Counted from the stretch's first letter, positions 15,294 through 24,152 are shown. The stretch is 64,000 nucleotides of DNA from an uncultured Clostridia bacterium (GCA_934630705.1 CAKTWP010000008.1:1-64000); one strand, 5' to 3'. Program-made: numbers and translations. Notes: generated from the letters alone by a model not told the origin.

Positions 15294-16541
15294 TTAATAC
15301 ACAAGCTCTCTGAATTTTTTCACCCGGTGCAGGGTGATCAGGTTGCCGTCATGGGCGCTGCGGGCGCGGGCGTCCCCCGAGCGGCTGAGCACCAGCAGAT
15401 CCTCCCCGTCAATCGCCATGCTGGCGTAGTGCCGGGAGGCCTTTTCCGTTTCGCCCACTGCCACCAGCCCTGCAAAGCACCAGTCCACCAGGTTCCGGGA
15501 AAAATGCAGCGCCAGCCGCCGCCGCTCGTTATTGGGCAGGTTATAGCGGTCATCCGGCAGCAGGTCGGCCCGGGTCATGCTGTCGGTGGCCTGGGTGCTC
15601 AGGAGCCAGTAAAGCCGGGTCTGCCCGTCATAGAGAATATGGAAGCGCATCTGCCCGCCGGGCAGGGGAAGAAACACCTGCCGCCGGCCGGAGGGCACAT
15701 GCTCAAAGCAGGTTTCCATGGAGCCATCTTCCCTTTCCACCACCTTGAGCAGGCAGGCGTAGCCCGTGCCGCCGGTATGGGCCCGTGCCAGAAGATGATA
15801 GGTGCGCCCCGCAGGGTCGAACCAGTAATGCTTTTCATCCAGAATCTGCGCCACGTTGGTTTCCAGCCAGCCGATGGGGGCGCATGTGCGCTTTTTGCCG
15901 GGAGATGTGTCAATCACGCCGCCCCGAGGCACCTCAAAGAAGGGCACGCCGAAATCATCCAGCTTTTCCTGGTCCACGGCGTCCCGGAAAAAGACCTGGC
16001 TGGCAAACGTCCAGCTTTCCTTTTTCAGCAGATCGTCATGAATATTCGCCCGCAGCAGCACCGGGGCCATGGCCGCCACCGGCCAGGAGGCGCAGTCCGG
16101 AGCCACCTGATGCTCCATGGCCAGATAAACCCGATCCGCCGTATACCAGACGTTGGCGGCAGTGGAATGCCAGCCGCAGCCTTCGCCCTCCGGCTCTGTC
16201 AGATAGGCGGGCGCGCTCCAGGTCTCCCCGCCGTCGTCCGACCGGACGACGCCCACCCGGTCCGCCACGCCGATGATATACAGCGCGTCTCCCGCCACAA
16301 AGGGCCGCCCATGCACAAAGGGGAAATAGGCGGCAAAGCGGAAATGCTCCCCATCGTCGGAGAGAAACACCATGCCCCGCTCCGCCTGGGAAATACCGGG
16401 ATATTTATGATCCATGGTGACGATGAGCCTGCCCCCGGGCAGCACGCAGACGCCGGGGGTATAGACAAATTCCTGCTTTTCCACATCGGAGGCATAAACG
16501 GTGATATATGCGTTCGCCAGCGGCTCGATTCTTCGCGTCAT
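15294..16541 (-). CDS. BNR-repeat (sialidase-fold) protein 2, cytoplasmic
   Basis: 415 aa paralogue of BNR protein 1 without the fibronectin-like N-terminal domain. Asp boxes include LSDDGEHFRF and RSDDGGETWSAP; the C-terminal DLLVLSRSG...NLITLHRVKKFREL matches BNR 1. There is no signal peptide. It probably hydrolyses or lyses a glycosidic bond of the sugar brought in by the adjacent importer; alternatives are a lyase or a non-catalytic propeller. AAGGAA lies 11 bases before the ATG, 30 bases after the permease gene. Confidence 0.72.
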   Translation of the reverse strand: MTRRIEPLANAYITVYASDVEKQEFVYTPGVCVLPGGRLIVTMDHKYPGISQAERGMVFLSDDGEHFRFAAYFPFVHGRPFVAGDALYIIGVADRVGVVRSDDGGETWSAPAYLTEPEGEGCGWHSTAANVWYTADRVYLAMEHQVAPDCASWPVAAMAPVLLRANIHDDLLKKESWTFASQVFFRDAVDQEKLDDFGVPFFEVPRGGVIDTSPGKKRTCAPIGWLETNVAQILDEKHYWFDPAGRTYHLLARAHTGGTGYACLLKVVEREDGSMETCFEHVPSGRRQVFLPLPGGQMRFHILYDGQTRLYWLLSTQATDSMTRADLLPDDRYNLPNNERRRLALHFSRNLVDWCFAGLVAVGETEKASRHYASMAIDGEDLLVLSRSGDARARSAHDGNLITLHRVKKFRELVY

Positions 16542-16571
16542 AAGAAGAAGCTTCCTTTCATTATCCGGCGT

Positions 16572-17480
16572 TCAGCCTTTAATGGAGCCCATGGTCATGC
16601 CCTTCACAAAGAAACGCTGCAGGAAGGGATAAACGCACATGATCGGCAGGGTGGCCACGATGATCAGCGCATATTTCATGGAGAGGGCCAGCTGGGTTTG
16701 AGACACGTCCTCGCTTGAGGAGGTATCCAGCACGTCCTGCATCATGCCCGTCTGGCTGATGAGCAGATTGCGCAGCACCATTTGGAGGGGCATCATGGCG
16801 TCGTCCCGCAGATAGATCATGGCGGTGAACCAGCTGTTCCACTGGCCCACGGCGGTGAACAGCGCGATTACAGAAATCACCGGCATGGACAGGGGTACCA
16901 CGACCCGGGCGAGAAACACGGTGTGGCTGCATCCGTCTAGAAACGCCGCCTCGGACAGGGATTCGGGAATATTGCTTTGGATGAAGGTGCGCACGATCAC
17001 AATATTGCGCACGCCGACGCAGCCCAGGATAAACACGACGGGCCATTTATCCACCAGACCCAGGTTTTTTACCGTAAGGTAGGTGGGAATCAGGCCGCCG
17101 GAGAAAAACATGGTGATGGTCATATAGACCACAAAGATGTTCTTGCCCACCATATCCCTGCGTGAAAGCGCATAGCCGGCCGTGACGGTGATAACGGTGG
17201 TGAGCGCTACGTCGCACAGGGTATACACGATGGTGTTCAGATAGCTGCGCCAGATGGCGGGATAGGTGATCACCTGGCGGTAGCCCTCCAGCGAAAAGCC
17301 CTTGGGCAGCAGGATCACCCTGCCAAAGGACACGGCGGCGGGATCGCTGACCGACGCGATAATAACAAACCACAGCGGATAGGCCACAATCAGCAGCAAC
17401 AGCCCCAGCACGATATATACCGTAACGTCAAACGTAAGGTCAGCCTTGCTCCGGTGGATCCTTGTGTTTTTTTTCTTCAT
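16572..17480 (-). CDS. Carbohydrate ABC transporter permease (LplC/MalG type)
   Basis: 302 aa, six predicted membrane helices, beginning with VYIVLGLLLLIVAYPLWFVIIASVSDP. The binding-protein-dependent permease motif is EAAFLDGCSHTVFLARVVVPL. It forms the import pore with the next gene. The start was set at the ATG preceded by GAGGTG (MKKKNTR); an upstream in-frame ATG has no such site. The gap to the LplB-type gene is only 10 bases. The ATPase is not in the operon, so a shared MsmK-type ATPase elsewhere is likely. Confidence 0.9.
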   Translation of the reverse strand: MKKKNTRIHRSKADLTFDVTVYIVLGLLLLIVAYPLWFVIIASVSDPAAVSFGRVILLPKGFSLEGYRQVITYPAIWRSYLNTIVYTLCDVALTTVITVTAGYALSRRDMVGKNIFVVYMTITMFFSGGLIPTYLTVKNLGLVDKWPVVFILGCVGVRNIVIVRTFIQSNIPESLSEAAFLDGCSHTVFLARVVVPLSMPVISVIALFTAVGQWNSWFTAMIYLRDDAMMPLQMVLRNLLISQTGMMQDVLDTSSSEDVSQTQLALSMKYALIIVATLPIMCVYPFLQRFFVKGMTMGSIKG

Positions 17481-17490
17481 GCTTTTCACC

Positions 17491-18432
17491 TCACCACAGG
17501 GATGTTTCACTGAGCTTGCGGGAAATCGCGTTCACGGCAATCAGCAGCACAAAATTGATAGCGGAATTAAACAGGCCGATGGCGGCGGAATAGCTGTACT
17601 GCACCTTTTGCATGCCCTGCTTGTATACGTAGGTGCTCAGCACCTCGCTGACATTCAGGTTCATGCTGTTCTGCATCAGGTAGGCCTTCTGGAAGCCCAC
17701 GCCCATGATGTTGCCCATGCTGAGAATCAGAAGCATGACAATGGTAGGCACGATGCAGGGCAGGTCGATATGGCGGCAGCGCTGCAGCTTGTTGGCGCCG
17801 TCCACAATGGCCGCCTCATGCAGTGCAGGATCCACCCCCGAAAGGGCGCTGAGATACACGATGCTGTTCCAGCCCACGCTGCACCATACGCCGCTCCACA
17901 CATACAGATGCCGGAAGGAGCCCTCGCTCAATAACACGTTCAGATTGCCCTCGATAAGGCCCAGCTTCTGCAGCATGATGGTAAACACACCGGTGGAAGG
18001 AGAGAAGAACAGGTTGATCATGCCCACCACGATAACCGTGGAAATGAAATGGGGAGCGTAGGTGATGGTCTGCACGGTTTTCTTAAACCGGGGCGCTGAG
18101 CAGGCATTGAGCCCCAGCGCCAGCAGGATGGGCAGCGGGAAGCCGGCCAGCAGCGAATAAACGCTGATGGCAATGGTGTTTTTCATCAGCTTGGGGAACA
18201 TATTCAGGTTTATGAACCGTTCAAAATGCTTCAGGCCCACCCAGTCGCTTCCCCAGATGCCCTTGAAGCTTTTGTAATCCTTAAAGGCGATCTGTACGCC
18301 GTACATCGGCATATAACTGAAAAGAAACAGCACCAAAACAACCGGAAGCATGAATAAATACAGTTCCCAGTTCCTTGCGATCCGTTTTCCCAGCTTGCGG
18401 TAGTATCCCGCCTGTTTCCCATTTGCGCTCAC
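17491..18432 (-). CDS. Carbohydrate ABC transporter permease (LplB type)
   Basis: 313 aa, six membrane helices (first LYLFMLPVVLVLFLFSYMPMYG). The EAA loop is EAAIVDGANKLQRCRHIDLP. LplB-type permeases take up oligosaccharides. The start is GTG with GGGGAGG 8 nt upstream. A 13-bp hairpin separates it from the upstream solute-binding gene, which usually sets a lower expression level for permeases than for the binding protein. Confidence 0.9.
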   Translation of the reverse strand: MSANGKQAGYYRKLGKRIARNWELYLFMLPVVLVLFLFSYMPMYGVQIAFKDYKSFKGIWGSDWVGLKHFERFINLNMFPKLMKNTIAISVYSLLAGFPLPILLALGLNACSAPRFKKTVQTITYAPHFISTVIVVGMINLFFSPSTGVFTIMLQKLGLIEGNLNVLLSEGSFRHLYVWSGVWCSVGWNSIVYLSALSGVDPALHEAAIVDGANKLQRCRHIDLPCIVPTIVMLLILSMGNIMGVGFQKAYLMQNSMNLNVSEVLSTYVYKQGMQKVQYSYSAAIGLFNSAINFVLLIAVNAISRKLSETSLW

Positions 18433-18459
18433 TTTGTTGTCCTCCCCGTCGATAGAAGG

Positions 18460-18493
18460 GTTCCCCCGGCGGCAGATTTTCCGCCGGGGGAAC
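18460..18493 (-). promoter_or_regulatory. Intercistronic hairpin between binding-protein and permease genes
   Basis: GTTCCCCCGGCGG (18460-18472) and CCGCCGGGGGAAC (18481-18493) form a perfect 13-bp stem with an 8-nt loop and no T-run. It probably stabilises the upstream message or partly ends transcription. Confidence 0.7.
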
Positions 18494-18506
18494 GCGGTTC
18501 CCTTGA

Positions 18507-20084
18507 TCAGTTCAGGCCCAGCGTGTCATACGCCTGCTGGCAAAGCTTCAGGTATTCCTGGAGCCCCAGCTCGTCCATCCGTTTTACATAGGCGTCCCAT
18601 TCGGCGTCGATGTCGCCCTGGCCGGTGATCCAGCGGGCCAGCGTGGTGGAGCGCAGGCTGTCAATGTCCACCTGCAGGTCGCTCCGGCGCTGATCCAGAT
18701 CCATATCGCCGGTGGAGCACTTGCGATAGTTGGTCTCGCCCTGGGGCACGTAATCCTTATACACATGCTCATACGCCCAGGCCCGGGAGCCGGGATCGTT
18801 GTAGGTCACGTCATTATAATGGTCATAGAAGTCGTCGGCCCGAATGCCGCAGATGAAGTTGCCAAAGGCGGAATACAGGTCCAAGGTCTCATCGCCCAGC
18901 TTCTCCTTGACGGCGTCCACATTCTCCTCGGTGAAGGGCGTAATCTTGCCGTTTTCATCGTAATCCCAGAAATAGCCCTGCATGCCCAGCTGGAAGTTGG
19001 CCACGGCCTCCGGATCGCTGGCCAGGAAATCCGCCAGCGCCAGCGTTTCCGGCAGATGCTTGTTGCCCGAGAAGATCACGAAATCGTCCCGGCCGATGAA
19101 GGTGAATTCCTGCTTGCGGATCACGGGCTTCACGCCGGTTTCCGTATCCATGGGCGCAACGGGAATATACGCCTCCGGCAGGGGGCTGCTGAACGCGGAG
19201 AAGAAGCCCAGATAGGGGGTTTTAGAGGTGACTCGGGCGATGGACATGTTGCGGTCGTCGGTGAAGGATTCGGCGGGGGTCAGGCCCAGCCGGTACAGCT
19301 CCGCCAGATACTTGATGGGCTCCTTGATGGCGGGATTCACGCCCTGGAACACCACCTTGCCGTTATCCACGGCCAGCCAGTTGGTCTGGGTGATGGTGAT
19401 GCCCCAGAAGCCCAGCACGTCGAACATGCCGGTGATCCGATGATCCCACTGATAATAGAAGGGAATGGCTTCCTCGGGGATGGAGCCCTTGCCGGCGTTA
19501 TCCTTGAAGGCCTGAAGCACGGCGGTGAGCTCCTTGACCGTGGTGGGCACCTCCAGATTCAGCTCCTCCAGCCAAACCCTGTTCATCAGCAGCATATCCC
19601 GCAGGTTGCCGGTGTACTCCACGTAGTCCACATCGGGCAAACCCACCCGGTATCCCCGGTGCAGCGTTTCCGCATAGGGATTCTCCTTGAGGAACTTGGC
19701 CCAGTAGGGCGCGTATTCCTCCAGCAGCTCGTCCGTCAGCTCCACGATATAGCCGCCCTCGCAGGCGTCCGCCAGCAGCTCGCTGTTCATATCCAGCCGC
19801 AGCGCCATATCGGGCAGATTCTCCAGCGTGGCCAGGCGCAGGTTAAGCGCCTCCTGCTGGGACATGGAAAATACCTGCATGTCCAGCCGGATATTGGTCT
19901 TTTCAAAGAGCCAGTCCAGCAGCTTGGATTTGTCGAATTTGCCTGTGTTGTTCACGTCCAGCACCCAGCAGGACAGGGTGATGGGTTCCTCGGAAAGGGG
20001 CAGCTTCGTTTCAGCCGAGGCCGTGGCCGTCAGCGACGTGGCGAGCAGCGCCAGCGTCAGAACCAGAACCAGGATGCGCTTCAT
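18507..20084 (-). CDS. Extracellular carbohydrate-binding protein (LplA type)
   Basis: 525 aa, size and sequence of family 1/LplA-like solute-binding proteins (TLSCWVLDVNNTGKFDKSK near the N-terminus; DFVIFSGNKHLPETLALADFL later). It captures the sugar outside the cell for the LplBC permeases. The signal peptide ends in ATASA-E, a signal peptidase I site, and no lipobox Cys is present, which is unusual for a Gram-positive binding protein. AAGGAGG precedes the ATG. It lies 51 bases behind the aldolase gene. Confidence 0.88.
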   Translation of the reverse strand: MKRILVLVLTLALLATSLTATASAETKLPLSEEPITLSCWVLDVNNTGKFDKSKLLDWLFEKTNIRLDMQVFSMSQQEALNLRLATLENLPDMALRLDMNSELLADACEGGYIVELTDELLEEYAPYWAKFLKENPYAETLHRGYRVGLPDVDYVEYTGNLRDMLLMNRVWLEELNLEVPTTVKELTAVLQAFKDNAGKGSIPEEAIPFYYQWDHRITGMFDVLGFWGITITQTNWLAVDNGKVVFQGVNPAIKEPIKYLAELYRLGLTPAESFTDDRNMSIARVTSKTPYLGFFSAFSSPLPEAYIPVAPMDTETGVKPVIRKQEFTFIGRDDFVIFSGNKHLPETLALADFLASDPEAVANFQLGMQGYFWDYDENGKITPFTEENVDAVKEKLGDETLDLYSAFGNFICGIRADDFYDHYNDVTYNDPGSRAWAYEHVYKDYVPQGETNYRKCSTGDMDLDQRRSDLQVDIDSLRSTTLARWITGQGDIDAEWDAYVKRMDELGLQEYLKLCQQAYDTLGLN

Positions 20085-20135
20085 GTTTTCTTTCCTCCTT
20101 ATTTTTCACAGGCATTTCGCCTGAATAGTGACGAA

Positions 20136-21062
20136 TCAGCGGCGGGGAAGCGCCAGCGCGGCGCGAATCTCCTCCTCCATATCCCAGAGCGCCTTCACCC
20201 CCAGGGCCAGCGTGGCGTTCCATTCCGCGGTGTTTTTGGCGCGGGTGGTAATGACGGCGGGGACGCCCAGATATTGCAGATGCTCCTTGCAGCAGGCGGG
20301 GTACAGCTGGGTTTCCTCCAGCGACGCCAGCGTCAGGAAGGACTGAAGCCGGTCCGCCCGCGGGTCCCCCTCCCGGAAGAAGCGGTACAGGGCGGCATAC
20401 AGATCGGCGTGGAAGTTGGCCATCACGCCGCTGAAGCCGCAGCCGCCGTCCCGCAGGGACTGGAGCAGGGTGGCGGTGTTGGCGTTAAACAGCTGCAGCC
20501 CCGAATCCTTCACAAGCTCCAGCCGCCGGCGGATCCGCGCCGCGTCGCAGCAGGTGTCCTTCAGGAAGCCGACGCGCCCCGTCTGGGCAAACCAGCGCAG
20601 CAGCTCGTCCGACGCCGTGCGTTTATAGGGGTAGGGGCATTCGTAAATGCCGAAGGTCACGCCGGGCATGGCGGAAAAAAACTTTTCCGCGTTCCGGCGC
20701 ACCGTATCCTCGGATTCATTGGCCATGGCCAGCCGGTTGAGAATAAGCACCGGCTCATCCGCGCCCTCCTCCATCATGCCGGAAAGCTGGGCGACGGCGG
20801 TTTCCACATCCATGGAGGTATGGGCGGAGGCAATAACGGACATGTCCCCGGGCCGATGGGCGATGATAAAACGCATGATCTCCCGCATTTCCCGATCCGA
20901 AAGATGGAAAATCTCGCTGGACAGGCACAGGGCGAAAATGCCGTCGCAATGGCAGGAATCGTAATACTGCAGCAATGCCTCCAGCCCCGCGAAATCCACC
21001 TGGTTATCCTCGGTAAACAGCGTGATCATGGTTGGGTAGATCCCCTGACGAATATGCTTCAT
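20136..21062 (-). CDS. DapA/NanA family (class I aldolase, dihydrodipicolinate synthase-like)
   Basis: 308 aa TIM-barrel aldolase. The Schiff-base Lys is K168 in GFLKDT, and the proton-relay Tyr is Y140 in IYECPYP. The substrate-carboxylate loop, usually GSTGE or GTTGE, reads CLSSEIFHLS, so the substrate differs from classical DapA or NanA. First gene of the leftward sugar operon, directly behind a consensus promoter. It probably splits a 2-keto-3-deoxy acid or sialic-acid-like product to give pyruvate. Confidence 0.85.
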   Translation of the reverse strand: MKHIRQGIYPTMITLFTEDNQVDFAGLEALLQYYDSCHCDGIFALCLSSEIFHLSDREMREIMRFIIAHRPGDMSVIASAHTSMDVETAVAQLSGMMEEGADEPVLILNRLAMANESEDTVRRNAEKFFSAMPGVTFGIYECPYPYKRTASDELLRWFAQTGRVGFLKDTCCDAARIRRRLELVKDSGLQLFNANTATLLQSLRDGGCGFSGVMANFHADLYAALYRFFREGDPRADRLQSFLTLASLEETQLYPACCKEHLQYLGVPAVITTRAKNTAEWNATLALGVKALWDMEEEIRAALALPRR

Positions 21063-21120
21063 GGTTTCCTCCGCTCCTATGCCGTCTGCGACGGCTTTTT
21101 GTTCATCATTGCTGAACGAT

Positions 21121-21135
21121 GTTCTTTGACAGAAC
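21121..21135. promoter_or_regulatory. Candidate operator palindrome for the sugar operon
   Basis: GTTCT-TTGAC-AGAAC is a perfect 5-5-5 palindrome just downstream of the -10 of the leftward promoter, where a repressor would block initiation. The divergent IclR gene is the likely source of the protein. Confidence 0.5.
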
Positions 21136-21136
21136 C

Positions 21137-21165
21137 ATTATACAATAGCTCTTCGAGCATGTCAA
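21137..21165 (-). promoter_or_regulatory. Consensus sigma-A promoter of the sugar operon
   Basis: On the minus strand TTGACA (21160-21165), a 17-bp spacer and TATAAT (21137-21142). The spacer contains the small palindrome GCTC-GAA-GAGC. Confidence 0.88.
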
Positions 21166-21214
21166 TAACCTGTGCCATTTTTATCAAATGCTACAGGATG
21201 AAAAAACAAAAGGA

Positions 21215-21243
21215 TTGACTGGCCTGCCATTCCTGTATATAAT
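21215..21243 (+). promoter_or_regulatory. Sigma-A promoter of the IclR gene
   Basis: TTGACT (21215-21220), a 17-bp spacer and TATAAT (21238-21243), back to back with the leftward sugar promoter. Confidence 0.82.
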
Positions 21244-21294
21244 TGGAGATGTTTATCGCAGAATGGCAATTTGCTGCCGGGGGAGGGCTCCGCC

Positions 21295-22047
21295 GTGGAC
21301 GAAAAATATCTTGTTAAATCGCTGCTGAAGGCGATTGATGTGCTGGAATGCTTTTCGGATCTGCATCCGGAGCTGGGCGTTTCCGAAATCGCCAAAATGC
21401 TGGAGCTGCAAAAAAGCACGGTGTTTAATATCCTCAACACCCTTGAGCACCGGGGGTATGTGGATCAGTCCCCCCAAACGGGCAAATATCATCTGGGCCT
21501 GCGGGTGCTGCATCTGAGCTATATTGTCAATCATCATATGGGGCTGCGGGAAATGTTTCTTCCCTATCTGGCGCAGATTGCCCAAGCCACGGACGAGATT
21601 TGCTATTTCGGCATCCTGGATCAGCGAGAGGTGCTCTATATCGATTCAGCCTATCCCCATCATGCCACCCAGACGCGCAATATTCTGGGGGAGCGCGCCC
21701 CGCTTTACTGCACAGGCCTGGGCAAGGCCATGCTGGCCCATATGCCCGAGCCGGAGGCGGCCGCCGTGCTGGCAGGCCCGTTCAATTCCTTCACCAATTA
21801 CACCCTGACCGATCCTGCCGCCCTGCGCGGGCAGATCGCCCGGATTCGGGAGCAGGGCTACGCCGTGGACGACATGGAGCATGAATTAGGCATCCGCTGC
21901 GTGGCCGCGCCGGTGTTTCGGGCGGACGGCAGCGTGTTCGCCGCAGTGAGCGTATCCGGGCCGTCTATGCGGTTCGATCAGGCCATTTTGCAAAGGGACG
22001 CCGATATCATCCGCCAAATCATCCAGCCGCTGCAGCGCTGCCTGTAA
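21295..22047 (+). CDS. IclR family transcriptional regulator
   Basis: 250 aa. The N-terminal winged helix-turn-helix (GVSEIAKMLELQKSTVF, about residues 26-42, then the wing QTGKYHLGLRVL) is followed by the IclR effector domain (CYFGILDQREVLYIDS, ERAPLYCTGLGKAMLA). Start set at GTG because GGGGGAGG lies about 8 bases upstream; a TTG eight codons earlier has no site. It is divergent from the aldolase/LplABC/BNR operon and very probably controls it in response to a small acid or sugar intermediate. Confidence 0.9.
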   Translation: MDEKYLVKSLLKAIDVLECFSDLHPELGVSEIAKMLELQKSTVFNILNTLEHRGYVDQSPQTGKYHLGLRVLHLSYIVNHHMGLREMFLPYLAQIAQATDEICYFGILDQREVLYIDSAYPHHATQTRNILGERAPLYCTGLGKAMLAHMPEPEAAAVLAGPFNSFTNYTLTDPAALRGQIARIREQGYAVDDMEHELGIRCVAAPVFRADGSVFAAVSVSGPSMRFDQAILQRDADIIRQIIQPLQRCL

Positions 22048-22162
22048 GCGCCGGAGCAACAAGCCGCACGCGATCCGTTTCATGCTCGCATGCGGCTTTG
22101 CCTTTCCCGGCGAGGGCGCTGTCCGGCTCCGGAACACGCGCCGTGGCGGCGCCCCTATCGCC

Positions 22163-22945
22163 TTATCCCTGCGCCCTGTACGCCCGGGGGGAGAGGCCGG
22201 TTTGCGCGCGGAAGATTTTGCCGAAGTAGGAAGGGCTTTCAAAGCCGCAGATGCGGCCGATTTCCTCAATGGGCAGAGCAGTGAAGCGGAGGAACTGCCG
22301 GGCCTTGGCCACCCGGATGCGCCGCAGCTGGCCCATGACGGTGTCGCCCTGCGCCCGGGCGAAATACCGGCACAGAGAATAGCGGTTCATGCCCACATGC
22401 GCGGCCACGTCCTCCAATGTCAGCGGCTGGGCAAAATGCGCCTCCATGAACTGCATCGCCCGGGCCGCCGCCGAAACCTCCGGCGCGAACTGCACGGCCA
22501 GCCAATCCGTCAGCCATTGATACCCTGCGGCTGACCGGGAAATCACCGTGCTGCTCCCGGCGCAGAGCCGGTCCAGCGCATCGGTGGCGGATAGAAAGGC
22601 GCTCTCCGCCTGAAAGAAAAAGGCGCTGTCCGCGCCGAAATACTGCAGCGCGCCCTCCCCGCCCCGGAAGGTGAGCCATCGGGTGTCCATCTCCTCCTCG
22701 GGCGCATAGCCGTGGGGCACGCCCGGGGCACAGTAAAGCCCCTGCCCCGCCGTCAGCATCCGCGCTTCCCCCTGCACCCAGAATCGCCCCGCCCCCCGGG
22801 TCACCCAGATCACATGGTGAAACTCAAACCCCGCGGGCCGCTCCAGCTGCCGCTGGGGCGTGCTTTCGCCAATGGTGCATAAGAGAAAGGGCAGCGGGCA
22901 CGGGCGGGACGCATCCAGATATTCCTTGCGAATCTCAGCAAACAT
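22163..22945 (-). CDS. AraC family transcriptional regulator
   Basis: 260 aa. The N-terminal cupin sensor domain (FEFHHVIWVTRGAGRFWV..., GLYCAPGVPHGY) is followed by two C-terminal helix-turn-helices (LTLEDVAAHVGMNRYSLCRYF and IEEIGRICGFESPSYFGKIFRAQTG). Start set at ATG with AAGGA 11 bases upstream; a TTG three codons earlier is too close to that site. It is divergent from the oxidoreductase/isomerase pair and probably activates it on binding a sugar. CCGTCAAT half-sites lie in its own leader and in the target promoter. Confidence 0.9.
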   Translation of the reverse strand: MFAEIRKEYLDASRPCPLPFLLCTIGESTPQRQLERPAGFEFHHVIWVTRGAGRFWVQGEARMLTAGQGLYCAPGVPHGYAPEEEMDTRWLTFRGGEGALQYFGADSAFFFQAESAFLSATDALDRLCAGSSTVISRSAAGYQWLTDWLAVQFAPEVSAAARAMQFMEAHFAQPLTLEDVAAHVGMNRYSLCRYFARAQGDTVMGQLRRIRVAKARQFLRFTALPIEEIGRICGFESPSYFGKIFRAQTGLSPRAYRAQG

Positions 22946-22982
22946 GGCCGTCAATATCCTTATAGTTTTACAATATATTAAG

Positions 22983-23007
22983 ATTGACGGAAGGAAAATC
23001 CGTCAAT
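22983..23007. promoter_or_regulatory. Inverted repeat at the oxidoreductase promoter (AraC-type site)
   Basis: ATTGACGGA (22983-22991) and TCCGTCAAT (22999-23007) are perfect inverted arms. They overlap the -35 and spacer of the promoter. A further CCGTCAAT occurs at 22949-22956, giving three half-sites between the two genes. Confidence 0.62.
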
Positions 23008-23012
23008 ATAAT
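22984..23012 (+). promoter_or_regulatory. Promoter of the oxidoreductase/isomerase operon
   Basis: TTGACG (22984-22989), a 17-bp spacer and TATAAT (23007-23012). Confidence 0.82.
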
Positions 23013-23070
23013 GATAACAGAAACAAGCAAAATACGAAAGCCCCAAGGGGCGGTCAAGGAGGAAAAAATC

Positions 23071-24072
23071 ATGGAAAAAATGCGGTTGGGTCTGATTGGC
23101 TGCGGCGGGCGTGCGGGCTCCCATATGCACTCCTTTGAGCAGATGGCGGATGTGGAAGTGGTGGCGGTGGCCGATCCGGTGGCGGAGCGGCGGGAAGCCG
23201 CGGCCAAGCGGTTTGGCTGCCAGCGGATGTATCCCGATCACCGGGAGCTGTATGCCCATGAGAGCCGGGAGACGCTGGACGCGGTGGTGATCGCCATCGA
23301 GCCCACGGCCCACATCGGCGTGGAGGAAGGGGCCATTGATCTGAACCTGCCCTTCATCGTGGAAAAGCCCATGACGCTGGACCTGCATCAGGCCGAGGAA
23401 ATTGCCCGGCGGGTGGAGGAGAAAGGGCTGATCACCTCTGTGGGCTTCCAGGACCGGTATCTGGATCTGATGGAAATCATCCGGGACGAGCTGCCCAAGC
23501 ATCCCGCAGGCGGGCTGGTATACGGCGCGTGGATCGGCGGCATTCCCGGGGTCTGGTGGTGGCAGAAGAAGAGCACCTGCGGCGGCCAGCTGGTGGAGCA
23601 GAACATTCATCTGCTGGACGGCCTGCGTTTCCTGTACGGCGAGCCCCTGTCCGTGTATGCCACCTGCAGCCGCGGCATGATTCATGCGGGGGAAAACGGC
23701 GTGTCGCCCGAATATGACACCGACGATCATTCCACCGCCGTGATCCGCTTTGAAAACAACGTGACGGCCACGCTGGTCAGCGGGTGCTATTCCCGGTCCG
23801 TGCGGCCCAATTGCGGTCTGGTAATTACCCTGCCGGACATGGTGATTGATTATCGTCTGCGCAACAACCTGATTCTGCGCACCGCCAATCAGACCCTGGA
23901 CATCAACCGTCAGGTGGATCAGACCCTGCTGCTGGATCGGGCGTTTGTGGACGCGGTGCGTTCCGGCGATGCGTCCGGCATTCGTTCGCCCTATGCGGAT
24001 GCGCTCAAGAGCCTGAAGCTGGGCTTTGCGGCCAATGAATCCATGGAAAGCGGGCAGGTTATTTACTTCTGA
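23071..24072 (+). CDS. Gfo/Idh/MocA family oxidoreductase
   Basis: 333 aa. Rossmann motif GLIGCGGRAGSHM at the N-terminus and the EKP motif (FIVEKPMTL, about residues 101-109) identify an NAD(P)-dependent sugar dehydrogenase. Start set at the ATG 8 bases after AAGGAGG; the longer frame upstream runs through the promoter. Only about 36% or less resembles the paralogue at 354-1523 by eye. It is co-transcribed with the isomerase-like gene and under the divergent AraC regulator, which suggests a short sugar-oxidation/isomerisation pathway. Confidence 0.9.
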   Translation: MEKMRLGLIGCGGRAGSHMHSFEQMADVEVVAVADPVAERREAAAKRFGCQRMYPDHRELYAHESRETLDAVVIAIEPTAHIGVEEGAIDLNLPFIVEKPMTLDLHQAEEIARRVEEKGLITSVGFQDRYLDLMEIIRDELPKHPAGGLVYGAWIGGIPGVWWWQKKSTCGGQLVEQNIHLLDGLRFLYGEPLSVYATCSRGMIHAGENGVSPEYDTDDHSTAVIRFENNVTATLVSGCYSRSVRPNCGLVITLPDMVIDYRLRNNLILRTANQTLDINRQVDQTLLLDRAFVDAVRSGDASGIRSPYADALKSLKLGFAANESMESGQVIYF

Positions 24073-24152
24073 GCCGGGCCGAAAGCGGATGAAAGCCCGT
24101 CTGCGGGCGATCAGGAAGCAAGGCTTTCTCAGAAATCAAAGGAGGAATACTC

